This document shows positions 10,222 to 19,200 of a stretch of 40,985 nt of DNA, in pieces. This DNA is from Mesotaenium endlicherianum (Eukaryota > Streptophyta > Zygnematophyceae > Zygnematales > Mesotaeniaceae): the NCBI GenBank assembly GCA_009602735.1, contig WELA01005182.1, forward strand, positions 1 through 40,985, given 5' to 3'. The notes under the pieces were generated by a model. The model did not search any database and was not told the DNA's origin. It saw only the letters and a list, made by a program, of their open reading frames with translations. The translations under genes were made by a program, and so were the position numbers. Within the stretch, counting starts at the first letter, position 1. Each line of letters begins with the position of its first letter.

Positions 10222-10615
10222 ATGGACCAGTCCTACAACACCATGGATTGTGATTCAAATGGCGACGGCCGCGCCCCGCTTGGTACGACCTGGCATTCCC
10301 GGCGAGAGGGCCCTGCTTCCCAGCGGCTGCTTGCGCCGCGTCCTAGTCCTGGTTATGGTTCGTTGGAGGGGGGAGGAGGAGGCAGGAGTCCTCACACCGA
10401 CCTAGAGAGTTTCGCTTCCCATTTCTTTTTCCACGCTCTCGGCCGCCGACAGGTGGAGCAGGACAGCTGGCAACAGCTGACAAGGAGGAGGCACTCGAGG
10501 CAGGCCGATTGCAGCGAGCTGCAGGGCAGGTGACGCCTGCAGCCCCACAGACCACACCAGCAGCAGGGCAGGAGGCGCCAGCTGCAACACAGGAACCACC
10601 ACCGGTTGCCCCTAC
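10222..10615 (+). other. Linker between methyltransferase and reverse transcriptase, element 3
   Basis: Frame 1 stays open to a TGA at 10531-10533 but no domain is visible. A G-rich block (10365-10383) and the short FFF-encoding block have counterparts in the second methyltransferase copy at 38930-39010, so this linker belonged to the same element. The frame moves from 1 to 2 before the RT. Confidence 0.5.
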
Positions 10616-11479
10616 TTGGAAGCTGGGGGGACTCTCACTGAGGCACAGGCTGCTCAGCTGACGGCATTGCTGGATGCACAGCGCAGTGCCAGCTTTGCCA
10701 GCGGTATGCACAATTTTGGGTGCTACACAGGCAACTTTGAGAAGAGGATATGCGGTGACTATCGTAAGCTTAACGAGGTCATTGAGCAGGACCGATATCC
10801 TATATCGACCCCTGATGAGATCTTTGACGACATTGGCGCTTGTACTTGGTTCTCGGTGCTGAATTTTAGGCAGGGCTTCAATCAGATACTCATCGCGGAT
10901 GAGGACCAGCACAAGACGGCTTTTTGGGGGTCGCAGCGTCTCTATGAGTGGAGGGTTATGCCCTTTAGCTTGAAGAACGCTCCTGCCACCTTCCAGCGGG
11001 TCATCGATAAGGAGCTGGCAGGACTTTCTTTTGCCCGTTGCTACATTGATGACGTGCTCGTCTTTGGTGAGACATTTGAGAAGCACGTGGCGCACATTAC
11101 TGCAGTCCTGGACCGCTTGGAGGCCGTTGGGGTCAAGTGCCATCCGGGCAAGTGCACCTTTGGGACCCCACAGTTGGAGTATCTCGGGCATCTCCTATTA
11201 TCCAGTGGCCTGGCCCCTCAACTGGCCAAGATCTTGGCCATCACTGGCATCTCGCCTCCAACCAACATCTTGCAATTGAGGGCCTTCCTTGGCATCGCCA
11301 ACTACTACCGCCGCTTTGTGCCAGGGTTCAGCGAGCTGGCCAAGCCGCTCAACGACTTGCTACGCAAGGGCATTGCCTGTGTAGGGCGACCAGAGCAGCA
11401 TGCGGCGTTGGACAAGCTTAAGAAGATGTTGGTGAGTGCCCCAGTACTACGGCGGCCTGACTACCAGAAGGCGGCCTGA
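10616..11479 (+). pseudogene. Reverse transcriptase, element 3
   Basis: Frame 2 encodes ICGDYRKLNEVIEQDRYPIS, FSVLNFRQGFNQI, EWRVMPFSLKNAPATFQRV, CYIDDVLVFG (intact catalytic DD), LEYLGHLL and FLGIANYYRRFVPGFSELA. The N-terminal block with the SP-W/F-xxPV and KKDG motifs is missing, so the 5' end of RT is deleted. The motif A catalytic Asp is Asn (LNFRQG, AAT), and the PFG motif reads PFS. Both fit single G-to-A changes. Frame 2 ends at 11479 because of the 19-bp duplication listed next. Confidence 0.9.
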
Positions 11480-11489
11480 CTACCAGAAG
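11452..11489 (+). repeat. 19-bp tandem duplication causing a frameshift
   Basis: The 19-base unit GCGGCCTGACTACCAGAAG occurs perfectly twice, at 11452-11470 and 11471-11489. The encoded RRPDYQK is thereby read twice, and the frame moves by +1, exactly the shift seen between RT (frame 2) and RNase H (frame 3). Confidence 0.95.
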
Positions 11490-12988
11490 CCCTTCATCCT
11501 CCACACTGACTAGTCGCAGGTAGGGCTTGGAGCGGTGCTGGTGCAGGAGCATGACGGCTTCAAGCATGTGGTGGCGTACGCCAGCCGCGGTAACAACCGT
11601 GCCGAGGGCAACTACGGCTCTTATGAGAGGGAGTGCTTGGCAACTGTGTGGGCAATTGAGCACTTAAGGCACTATCTCTACGGCACCCACTTTTGCTTGG
11701 TCACCGACCATCAGCCACTCAAGTGGCTCATGAAGTCTGAGCGCCTGACAGGCAAGTTCGCACAGTGGACGCTCATTTTGCAGGAGTACACCTTCGACGT
11801 GCACCATCGCCCAGGGTCGACAAACCTGGACGCCGACGACCTTAGCCGCAACGCCCTGCCCTCTTTGAGGAACCTCACAGTAGCCCGCCACGATCAGGAT
11901 GAGCCAGCGGCCTCGCACGCGGCAGCGTCCCTGGCCTTCACCATTGACGGCGACGTGCGGCCCGCAGGGCTCACCAGCCTAGATATGGTGACCGTCACCA
12001 CTCGGCGACTGGCACTGGCAGCAGGTGAGGAGCAGGACAGCTTGCAATGCGGGCCTGAGGACGTGTGGGACGACGTCCCAGTGCTGCAGAATGTAACGGC
12101 CAAGGAGTTGGCCCCCGGCATCAGTGCTCGCGAGCGCAATCGCGTCCTCCAGCGCAGCCGAGACTTCGTCTTCATGGAGGGGCGCATGCAGCGAGTGATG
12201 GCGGACGGCTCCGTCCTGGTGGTACCTAAGCCTGCTATACACAGCCAGCTGGTGCAACGTGTGCACAAGGCGCTTGGACACTTTGGTGTTAAGCGCACTC
12301 TTAGCCTCCTCCAAGCTGAGTATTGGTGGCACGGCATGACTAAGGTCGTCGCCGACGTCGTCAGCAGCTGCACGCTTTGCGATTGGGTGCGCTCGAGCTT
12401 CACAGCCAGCACCGTTGCTCTCAGCCCTCTCCCTATTCAAGGGCTGTTCTACACGTGGTCGCTCGACTTGGCTAGGGAGCTGCCCAAGTCACGCCGAGGC
12501 AACGTCTACGTCTTGGTGATGATTGAGCACATGTCCAAGTGGCTTGAGCTTGTGCCTTTGCTTAGCAAGGCTAGTGAGGGGATTGCCCAGGCTTGTCTCG
12601 ACCAGGTCCTTAGCCGCTTTGGCGGCTGCGCTGAGGTCCTGACCGACTAGGGCAAGGAGTTCCCGGGAAGTTTTCATAAGCTGCTGGAGCGCTCAATGAA
12701 CACACACCGCACTACCTCCCGCTACTATCCCCAAGATGACGGCCTCGCAGAGCGTATGGTGCAGACCGTCAAGCTTGGGCTGCGGAAGTACTGCCTGGCC
12801 CACGACAGCACCCATTGGGACGACGCCCTCCCATGGTTGGCTATATGGTACAGGTTCAATAAGCAAGCCTTTCTGGCCTCGCATTCTCCCTACTTCGTTC
12901 TCTACGGCCAACAGCGAGTCCTGCCCGCAGCAGCCAGGACCGTGGCCGAGAACGTCTTGGACTTGGACAGTCTCGAGACGTGGAGCGC
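11490..12988 (+). pseudogene. RNase H and integrase core, element 3
   Basis: RNase H: ILHTD at 11496-11510, then TAG at 11511-11513 (Trp in relatives), VGLGAVLVQ, YERECLATVWAIEHLR, VTDHQPLKWLM, then the RPGSTNLDADDLSR tether. Integrase: H and H in HKALGHFG, C and C in SCTLCDW, first Asp in WSLDLAREL, second Asp codon at 12645-12647 followed directly by TAG (12648-12650), and Glu codon at 12750-12752. There are 34 residues between the last two acids, instead of the usual 35. The frame is 3 throughout. A solo LTR then interrupts it at 12989. Confidence 0.9.
12984..12988 (+). other. Left target-site duplication of the solo LTR
   Basis: AGCGC directly precedes the LTR, and the same five bases follow it at 13480-13484. 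A perfect 5-bp duplication is the normal footprint of Ty3/gypsy integration. Confidence 0.93.
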
Positions 12989-13479
12989 TGTAGTGATTTG
13001 AGTTATTATATATTAGTTTGCATATATTTTAATGTTTTCAAATATATTTGGAGTAGTATTGTGTGGATAGGTACTCTAGTGACTTGGTTCATGTCCTTTG
13101 AACCTTCTAAGGCATTTTCGAAGTTAGAGGAAAGACCTAGAAGAACTCCACGTGGCAAAAGTCAAATGTGCCATTTTTAGGTCAAAAGGACATGTGTACA
13201 TTATTCTAGAAAGAGGTGGCAAGTTTTGGGATGTGTTGGGTGCCAACACATCAACATACACCTTCCTAGAAATTACTTATGTAGCAAGTATATAAACAAG
13301 AGCTAGAACATAGAAAGACATTCCAGAATCACTCTTGTACTTGCCAAAATCCAGAAATATATTAACTTTCAAGAAGCCATCTCTCCTTCAAGAAGCTATC
13401 ACTTGTGTTCAAAGATCCTTGTCTTGAATAGATAAACTATTCTGTTTTACTAAGTACTTTATCTATCTGTTTCACTACA
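12989..13479 (+). mobile_element. Solo LTR of family 1 (491 bp) nested in element 3
   Basis: It is nearly identical to the 503-bp LTR at 2734-3236, with the same TGTAGTGA...TCACTACA ends and a TATATAAA box at 13289-13296. It lacks 12 bases present in the other copy (near 13066). No internal element sequence is present, so this is the scar of LTR-LTR recombination after insertion. Insert plus duplication is 496 bases. Subtracting this puts the downstream PHD-encoding frame back in register with the integrase frame. Confidence 0.95.
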
Positions 13480-13484
13480 AGCGC
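13480..13484 (+). other. Right target-site duplication of the solo LTR
   Basis: AGCGC follows the LTR terminus ACTACA. It matches 12984-12988 exactly. Confidence 0.93.
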
Positions 13485-14037
13485 ACTTATTGAGCAGCGT
13501 GCATAGCTCTTTCAGCAATTGATGCCCATGGCTATGGACAACCTCAGCATTGCCCAGCACCGCGACACGCTCAAGTATGCCATGACTCGTGGAGGAGCCT
13601 ACTGCTCGCGGGTGTTGCAGATTTTTGCAGGTGACTTCGTGTACCTGCGACGCCAAGCGAAGAACACCCTCGACACCAGCAGCTCGCCCGTTATCCTGCA
13701 CGTGAGGCGTGTCTCGGCGTCAGGAGTTCTGGAGCTGGAAGGCGCCAATGGCCGTCTTCACAAGGTCCACACAAAGAACTGTGGACCATGCCACCTTCCT
13801 AACCTTGACATACAGGTTTGTCCCCACGACCCGCGGCCGCCCAAGGACTGGGCGTGCCAAATCTGCCACAGCCCCGGCTTGGAGGCCAGGATGCTGCTCT
13901 GCGACAGCTGCAACCTCGGCTTCCACATCGGCTGCCTCGATCCACCGCTGGCCCGCGTGCCAGCTGGAGTCTGGTTCTATAGTGACTGCACTGCTTTAGC
14001 TTTAGGCAGCGATCACAGCTCATCAGCTAGTGGCTGA
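13485..14037 (+). pseudogene. Integrase C-terminus with PHD finger, element 3
   Basis: This continues the integrase frame after the LTR insertion. A TAG at 13504-13506 (Gln in context) precedes QHRDTLKYAM and GDFVYLRRQAKN, which look like the integrase C-terminal SH3-like region (LHVRRVSASGVLELEG). A PHD finger follows: Cys codons at 13855, 13864, 13900 and 13909, His at 13924, Cys at 13933, Trp at 13972 and the last Cys at 13987. This is C4HC3 order with the LLCDSCNLGFHIGC core. The seventh ligand is Tyr (TAT, 13978) where W-x-C-x-x-C demands Cys, a single G-to-A change. PHD fingers read histone H3 tails. Here it takes the place of the chromodomain of ordinary chromoviruses. The stop is TGA at 14035. 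Confidence 0.85.
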
Positions 14038-14053
14038 GAGCTGGGGGGGAAAT
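14038..14053 (+). promoter_or_regulatory. Putative polypurine tract of element 3
   Basis: GAGCTGGGGGGGAAAT starts directly after the stop codon. It is purine-rich with a seven-G run, like the tract of the first element. A 136-bp repeat begins immediately after it, which may be what remains of this element's 3' LTR. Confidence 0.5.
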
Positions 14054-14187
14054 TAAAACATTTGACGCTTGACTGCCTCTTTGGCTATGAAGCCACATGT
14101 ACTATAAACTTCATCGCAGCAAAGCCCGCTTGCTTATTATGCATCGCTTGTGTTGATGATACGCACTCGATCTCCTACCGCACGACA
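14052..14187 (+). repeat. 136-bp direct repeat, copy A1
   Basis: From ATTAAAACATTTGACG to CTACCGCACGACA. It recurs at 15187-15322 with the same length and about a dozen differences. It follows the putative purine tract of element 3 and ends at the start of the LTR-like repeat at 14190. No coding potential. Confidence 0.85.
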
Positions 14188-14189
14188 GC

Positions 14190-14818
14190 TGTCATGATTT
14201 ATTAAGTCAAGGTTGACGTACAAAATCGAGCTCCACATGTGTGAACCATGAAGACTGACTTTGCATTAACTTTACGCATCCATATGTTGACGTTTTCTAA
14301 ATTCCAAGACACCAAAGTGTAGCGCGTCGAAGCATCTTTTGAATGGCTCCGGTTTCGCGTCATTTGTTCAAGTATCGAGCAAGATAAGCGCGATCTAATC
14401 CGCACCCCTTTTGGCCCCTAGCGGAATCACACCCAACGGCCAACTTGTGACTCAATGTACCCAAAGGTGACATTGTTGGCCATTCGTGACCCCAAGGACC
14501 CTTAGCTTTGTGCGCACAAATCCGCGAGCCCCTTAGCCTACATAAGTCCTGCAATTCCATAGTATAAAAGCATCATTGAGGCTATGACTTGGCGACTGCA
14601 TCATCTACTCCTAGATTAAGCTTCCTCAAGTTCCAGATTCACTTTTGAGGCGCTATTTAGATAGAATCATCCAAGGTAAGCTCCACCAATGAGAGACACA
14701 ACATATTCTACGTGCTTTGCTTTGATTGGTTTGAGTTATGTTTAGCCTATAGGAGTGCTAGTACATGCCTTGTACACATTAGTGGACATAGGGGAGCCTC
14801 CTAGAGTGACTACATGCA
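14190..14818 (+). repeat. LTR-like repeat, family 2, copy B1
   Basis: It starts TGTCATGA and aligns along its length with 37575-38215, the two copies being clearly diverged but collinear. Shared landmarks are TTACGCATCCATA, GGTTTCGCGTCATTTG, TTGTGACTCAATGT, a TATA box (TATAAAAG at 14563-14570) and AAGCTTCCTCAAGTTCCAG. The TG start and internal TATA box suggest an LTR. The 3' end is set by where similarity stops, at ATGCA, and is uncertain. No target duplication was found. Confidence 0.7.
14563..14570 (+). promoter_or_regulatory. TATA box in LTR-like repeat B1
   Basis: TATAAAAG, aligned with TATATAAG at 37957-37964 in copy B2. Its conservation between two diverged copies supports a promoter role in the original LTR. 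Confidence 0.55.
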
Positions 14819-15186
14819 CTGGATCCGCCGCATACGACGCCGGGTTTCCAAGAGTTTAAGTACTAGAGATGTTCCTAGAGAGACGTCTTTTGAAAAGTCC
14901 CATTATGCCAGTTGTAAATCACAGAGTTATCAGTAAAGCTTACACTTTTGACTCTTGTGTTTTCAGGACCATTTAGTCTCTCTCTTGTGAAGAGCAAGCC
15001 CTCGTGGCTTCTAATCACTTGAAGAACTTCACGAGTGGTGAGCAAAGTCAAAGCTTAAACCCTGCCATAGGACTACTCTTGAAGATCATGATGTGCTTCT
15101 TGTGATCTTTTGGGCCAGGCTACGTTAGTTGTTTTCCTACCAGATTACAGTCTTGAGGTGCTCACTCTGGAGAGTACACACTCCTT
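14819..15186 (+). other. Unassigned stretch between repeats B1 and A2
   Basis: 368 bases without a recognisable gene. It may be the continuation of the LTR-like repeat (copy B2 is cut off at this point) or the leader of an element. It contains short local similarities such as CTCTTGTGAAGAGCAAG and GAAGATCATGATG. Confidence 0.35.
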
Positions 15187-15322
15187 ATTAGAACATTTGA
15201 CGCTTGACTGCCTTTTTGGCTATAAAGCGACATGTACTATAGACTTCATCGCAGCAAAGCCTGCTTGCTTATTATGCATTGCTTGTGTCGATGATACGCA
15301 CTCGATCTCCTACCGCACAACA
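15187..15322 (+). repeat. 136-bp direct repeat, copy A2
   Basis: Second copy of the repeat at 14052-14187, exactly 1135 bases downstream. It runs directly into a fragment of the family 1 LTR. Confidence 0.85.
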
Positions 15323-15436
15323 ACTTTCTTAGGAGTTACTTATGTAGCAAGTAAGAGCTAGAACATAGAGAGGCATTGTCTTAAAATAAATGAAGTATTT
15401 TATTTTACTAAATATTCTATCTACCTGTTCACTACA
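15323..15436 (+). repeat. Degenerate 3' fragment of a family 1 LTR
   Basis: The landmarks TTACTTATGTAGCAAGTA, AGAGCTAGAACATAGA, a TTTTACTAA block and the terminal TTCACTACA occur in the same order as in the LTRs at 2734 and 12989. There are internal deletions, including the stretch with ATATAAAC and about 60 bases before the terminal block. This is an older, truncated relative. Confidence 0.8.
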
Positions 15437-16201
15437 GGGTCGGCGACTCACAAAATGGAGGTGCGACATGGCCTCACCTCACTATTTGTCGGACGAACTC
15501 CGCTTCACACAAGTGAGCGACCATGGCCGGACTGTGGCAAGGCTTGTCCTCAATTCGCCTCCTCTAGCACTGAGTAGGCGTGTTAAGAAGGTCGCGGGTG
15601 TCGGCGCTCTGACAAAGAGCGTGCCTCTTGTGAGCAGGGGTGGGTACGTACATGTTCGCCATGGCTGGATGCGGTAGTAAGGGGCAAGGAGAGCGGAGGA
15701 GAGGGTGGGGGAGCAAGAGAGGGTGTGCTGCCGGGCAGGTGTGCCTTAGTCCTTTAAGGCGTGCTCTCTGTGAGTGGTAGCCATGGCTGTAGTGTTGTGC
15801 AATTTCCAATATGTCCGACGTTGAATGTCGTCGACGCAGTTTGACGTTCCATTTTATGGCTCGGCTTGGTCGTCTGGGGTCGCCTCGTGAAGGGCATTTC
15901 GTCGCCCCTTCACAAACTTTCGATTCATTCTCAGTCATGTCCAATCCAGTTCAGACGAAAAGCTGGATGGATGAAAGGACAACTGTCATTAGGAAGATGT
16001 TATGCGAGTAGGTTTCTCGTGTTCTGGCGTTCTTTTGTTGGGGATTGAAATATTTCCTTGCATGATAAGTGTACTACATTCTCTTAGTCCGGCTGATAGG
16101 TTATAAGGCAGCCACGCATCAAATGAAGCAGCGCTGGAGTGAGCCAGCCAGCCAACCAAAGCCCCAGCTGGCACGTCCGGCTTGGTGACGTGCAGTCAGC
16201 G
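15437..16201 (+). other. Upstream region of the SET-domain gene
   Basis: 765 bases between the repeat block and the first Met of the host gene. A G/A-rich part (15680-15722) and no clear TATA box are seen. Short open frames here have no recognisable content. It should contain the promoter and 5' untranslated region, but the transcription start cannot be placed by eye. Confidence 0.4.
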
Positions 16202-19200
16202 ATGGAAAGGGGCTTGAGCGACTACCGTTTTGCTGCCGCCTGGCGCTCGAGCCCGGAAAGGCTGCAGAGGGACAGCAGGGCGAGGGAGAGAAGCAGGAGC
16301 TCTGAGAGGCAGCACCACAAGAGGAAGAGAGATGGAAACAGTCCCAAGCAACCCCACCCTCGCAGGCATAGTCCACTTGGCAGCCGCAGCCGCAGCCGCA
16401 GCCGCAGTGGCAGCGTCGGGCTCCTCCTGGGTCGTTGTTGCCTCAGCCCTGCTGTACGGAGGAGGTTCACCAGCAGCATCAGCATTGGGGGGGCTCCTTC
16501 CTCCTCGGGGAACAGGAACACGAGGCATGTGCTTCCCAGGGGCGACTCTCCTCTCCTTGGCGGAGTCTACGACAGAAATGGTGGCCCCAGGGAAAGTGAG
16601 GACGAGAGAAGGCACGCGCGGGCGGGGAGCAGGGAGCGCAGGGACGGGGGGTGGAGCACGGGGAGAGGACGAGATGTTGGCAGCAGGCGGAGGAGGAGTG
16701 CTAGCAAGAGTGGCACTAACAGCTTCAAGACAGGGGAGGCATCAGAGAGGCGTGGGTCCTCCCTGGAGCAGTCGAAGAGTGCGGGGGGCAGCGTGAGCAA
16801 GAGAAGAATGCGGGAGCGGGAGCGGAGCTGCTCATCGACGGCGTCCTCCAGTCAGAGTGGCAGCTCACCAGAGAGCTCGCCCCTCTTGCAGAATGCCGCG
16901 TCATTGAGCAAGAGGAAAAGCGCGAGCTATGGCGGTGAGAGGCACTCGCGCGCCCACCGCAGAGGGCCACAGCAGCACGGGCCTCATAGCCAGCTGGTGG
17001 AAAACAAGAGTCCCCAGGTGGCAAACGTGACAGACCCTGGTGATGTGTTGCACCACTCCAAAGCAGCCTCAGCCTCGGCCTCGGTCTCTGCTTCAAAATG
17101 GAACTCGCAGAGGCTGCACCACCAGAGCGATGCCGCTCCAAATCTGCGGCAGGCTGGGCAACCTCAGGCTGCTTCTGCTTCGGCTGCGCCGCCGGATCGG
17201 TCAGCTTGGCCGCTATCAGATGCAGGAGCAGGGCCTTCGGCAACGGGTCAACTGCAGCTCCTCGGGCACAAAGTCAAGGCTGAGGGCTGCTGCAATAAGA
17301 CGCCGGGATTTCTGGCGCTCTTCACCGGCACCAGGGATGAGTGCAATGGCAAGCAAGCAGGACTCGGGGGCACTGCTGACCTGCGACGACTGCAGCCGAC
17401 CTCTGACACCGGCGGGGGCCCTGCTGCTGACCGCTCAACAGCAGCACTCGGCCGCCGCCCGGTCCCAGAGGGCATCAACTTCCTCAGCGTCGACGACGAG
17501 AGCACGGACAACCTCCTGGCCACCTTCCGCAGCTCCCGGGGGACGGGCGCAGCAGGTGGTGGTGCCGTGTCCCCGCGGGGCCCTCTTGGTGATGCGGATG
17601 GCGACACCGCCAATCGTGGCAGATGCACTGATGGCAAGAAGGGCATGATGCAGCAGCCGCCTGGGACCGCCCCTCAGCTCAGCAAGCCCCAGAGAGGGGC
17701 AGACATGCTGGAGCTCTCTCTCAGTAGAGGCCCCCATGTTGGAAGGGCCCACCATCATCATGATGTGGGCCCCGTGGACCTCAACCTCTCCTTGTTCTCA
17801 CCCAAGGTAGAGCAGGTGCCCGCTCCCTGTGCCAGCAGCAGCAGCAGGAGCAGAGGGAGGAAGGAGAGGAGGGATGAGGGCACCGAGTTGGGCTTAAGCT
17901 TGGGGACCAGTAGTCGCCATCGTGATGACTTCGCCAGGGGGGGGGGGCTGAGTCTGGCCCTCCCTGATGCTGGTGCTGCTGCTGCTGGGCATCTGAGCCT
18001 GGGCCTGGAGAGCTTCCCCCGGCCTCCCCCCCAGTCTGACACCCGGTCACCTCACTCCTGGCGCGCGTCTCTCGCCCTTAGCCACCAAGTGCCAGCTCGT
18101 GCTGCTGCTGCTGCTGGCGCCTCCCACAGCCAGACGGCAGAGCAGCAACAAGGCACCACCACCACCTGTGTACTACAGTTGCAGCTAGGCCTGGGGGTGC
18201 AGCAGCAGCCGAGGCCGGGGTGCTACCCCGCAGAAGGGGAAGCACAAGGCCCACAGAGCCATACGAGGGCGGAGCTGGAGGCGGCAGAAGAGGCACACGC
18301 TTTGGGGGGTGCAGCAGCAGCAGCAGCAGCAGGAGGGGGTCACTGCTTGGGGCTGGGAGCCACTGCTGGGGGCCGGAGTGGAGACAGTGAGCGTGGCAGC
18401 AGCAGCAACAGCAGGGTGCATCATGCCGCCGGAAGGCTCCCTTCAGCAGCAGGAGCAGCTTTGGCAGAGGATGTGAAGTTTCAGGTGAAGCGGGAAGAGT
18501 GTGCCAGGCACGCCGCTTTGCCACCAAGTGTCGCAAAAGAGCCAGCGTCGGCTGGCCCCTCCAAGGGCCTCGTTGGTTCTGCTTCAGCTGGCAATCAGAC
18601 CTTTCACATGCCATCACACAAGGAGGTTGAGGAGGAGGTGAGGAAGATTCAAGAGCCAATTTCTGCTGTTGACAACTGGCGGGCCGCTGTCAATGAGGGC
18701 GTCTTTGCCCAGCACCTGGCTGCGCCCTCTTGGGCATTGCGCAAGTCCGCAGGCGCTTTGAGCAGCTCCACGTGTGAAATTGAGGTCGAAAGTAGCCCCC
18801 AAGTGAATTGGTGTGCTAGCGTAGGAGGCATTCAGACGGCTCATACTCAAAGAGATGCGGACAGCTCTTCAGAGGCACTGCCAAAGGAGCAGCGGCCTGA
18901 GGCAAATGCTCCCAGGAGCACAAGCCAGCGCAAGGTCGGTGATGCTCCGGTGCCCCCCCTCTTGCCCGTGCCCTTGATTGGCATCCTGAAGAGACCCCGA
19001 GCAGCGCCCCAAGAGGAGCTGCGCCCTTCATCCTCCCCAACAGCACCCCCTCCCTCTCCTGGACCAATCATCATCAATAAAAGCTCCGCTTTTCCGGGAG
19101 TTCCAGTGCCGCTGTCTGCTCCTGCAGGAGTTGTGCAATCGCTGCCACCCAGGGATGATTCTTCTGTGCTAGAAAGGGCTCGTGCATCTAGTAAGTGCGC

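Larger units (their letters stand above)
6098..14055 (+). mobile_element. Ty3/gypsy element carrying a DNA methyltransferase and a PHD finger (element 3)
   Basis: One ordered set of retrotransposon domains runs on the plus strand: Ala/Pro-rich gag-like sequence, aspartic protease, unassigned region, C5-cytosine DNA methyltransferase, RT, RNase H, integrase, PHD finger, purine tract. Frame 1 is kept from 6770 to about 10230. The later shift from frame 2 to frame 3 is accounted for by a 19-bp duplication, and the following shift by a solo LTR insertion. Eleven in-frame stops are TAG or TGA. No 5' LTR is seen at 6098, so the 5' end is truncated or rearranged. DNA methyltransferases captured by retrotransposons have been reported in dinoflagellates and charophytes, which supports both the call and the suggested host. 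Confidence 0.85.
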
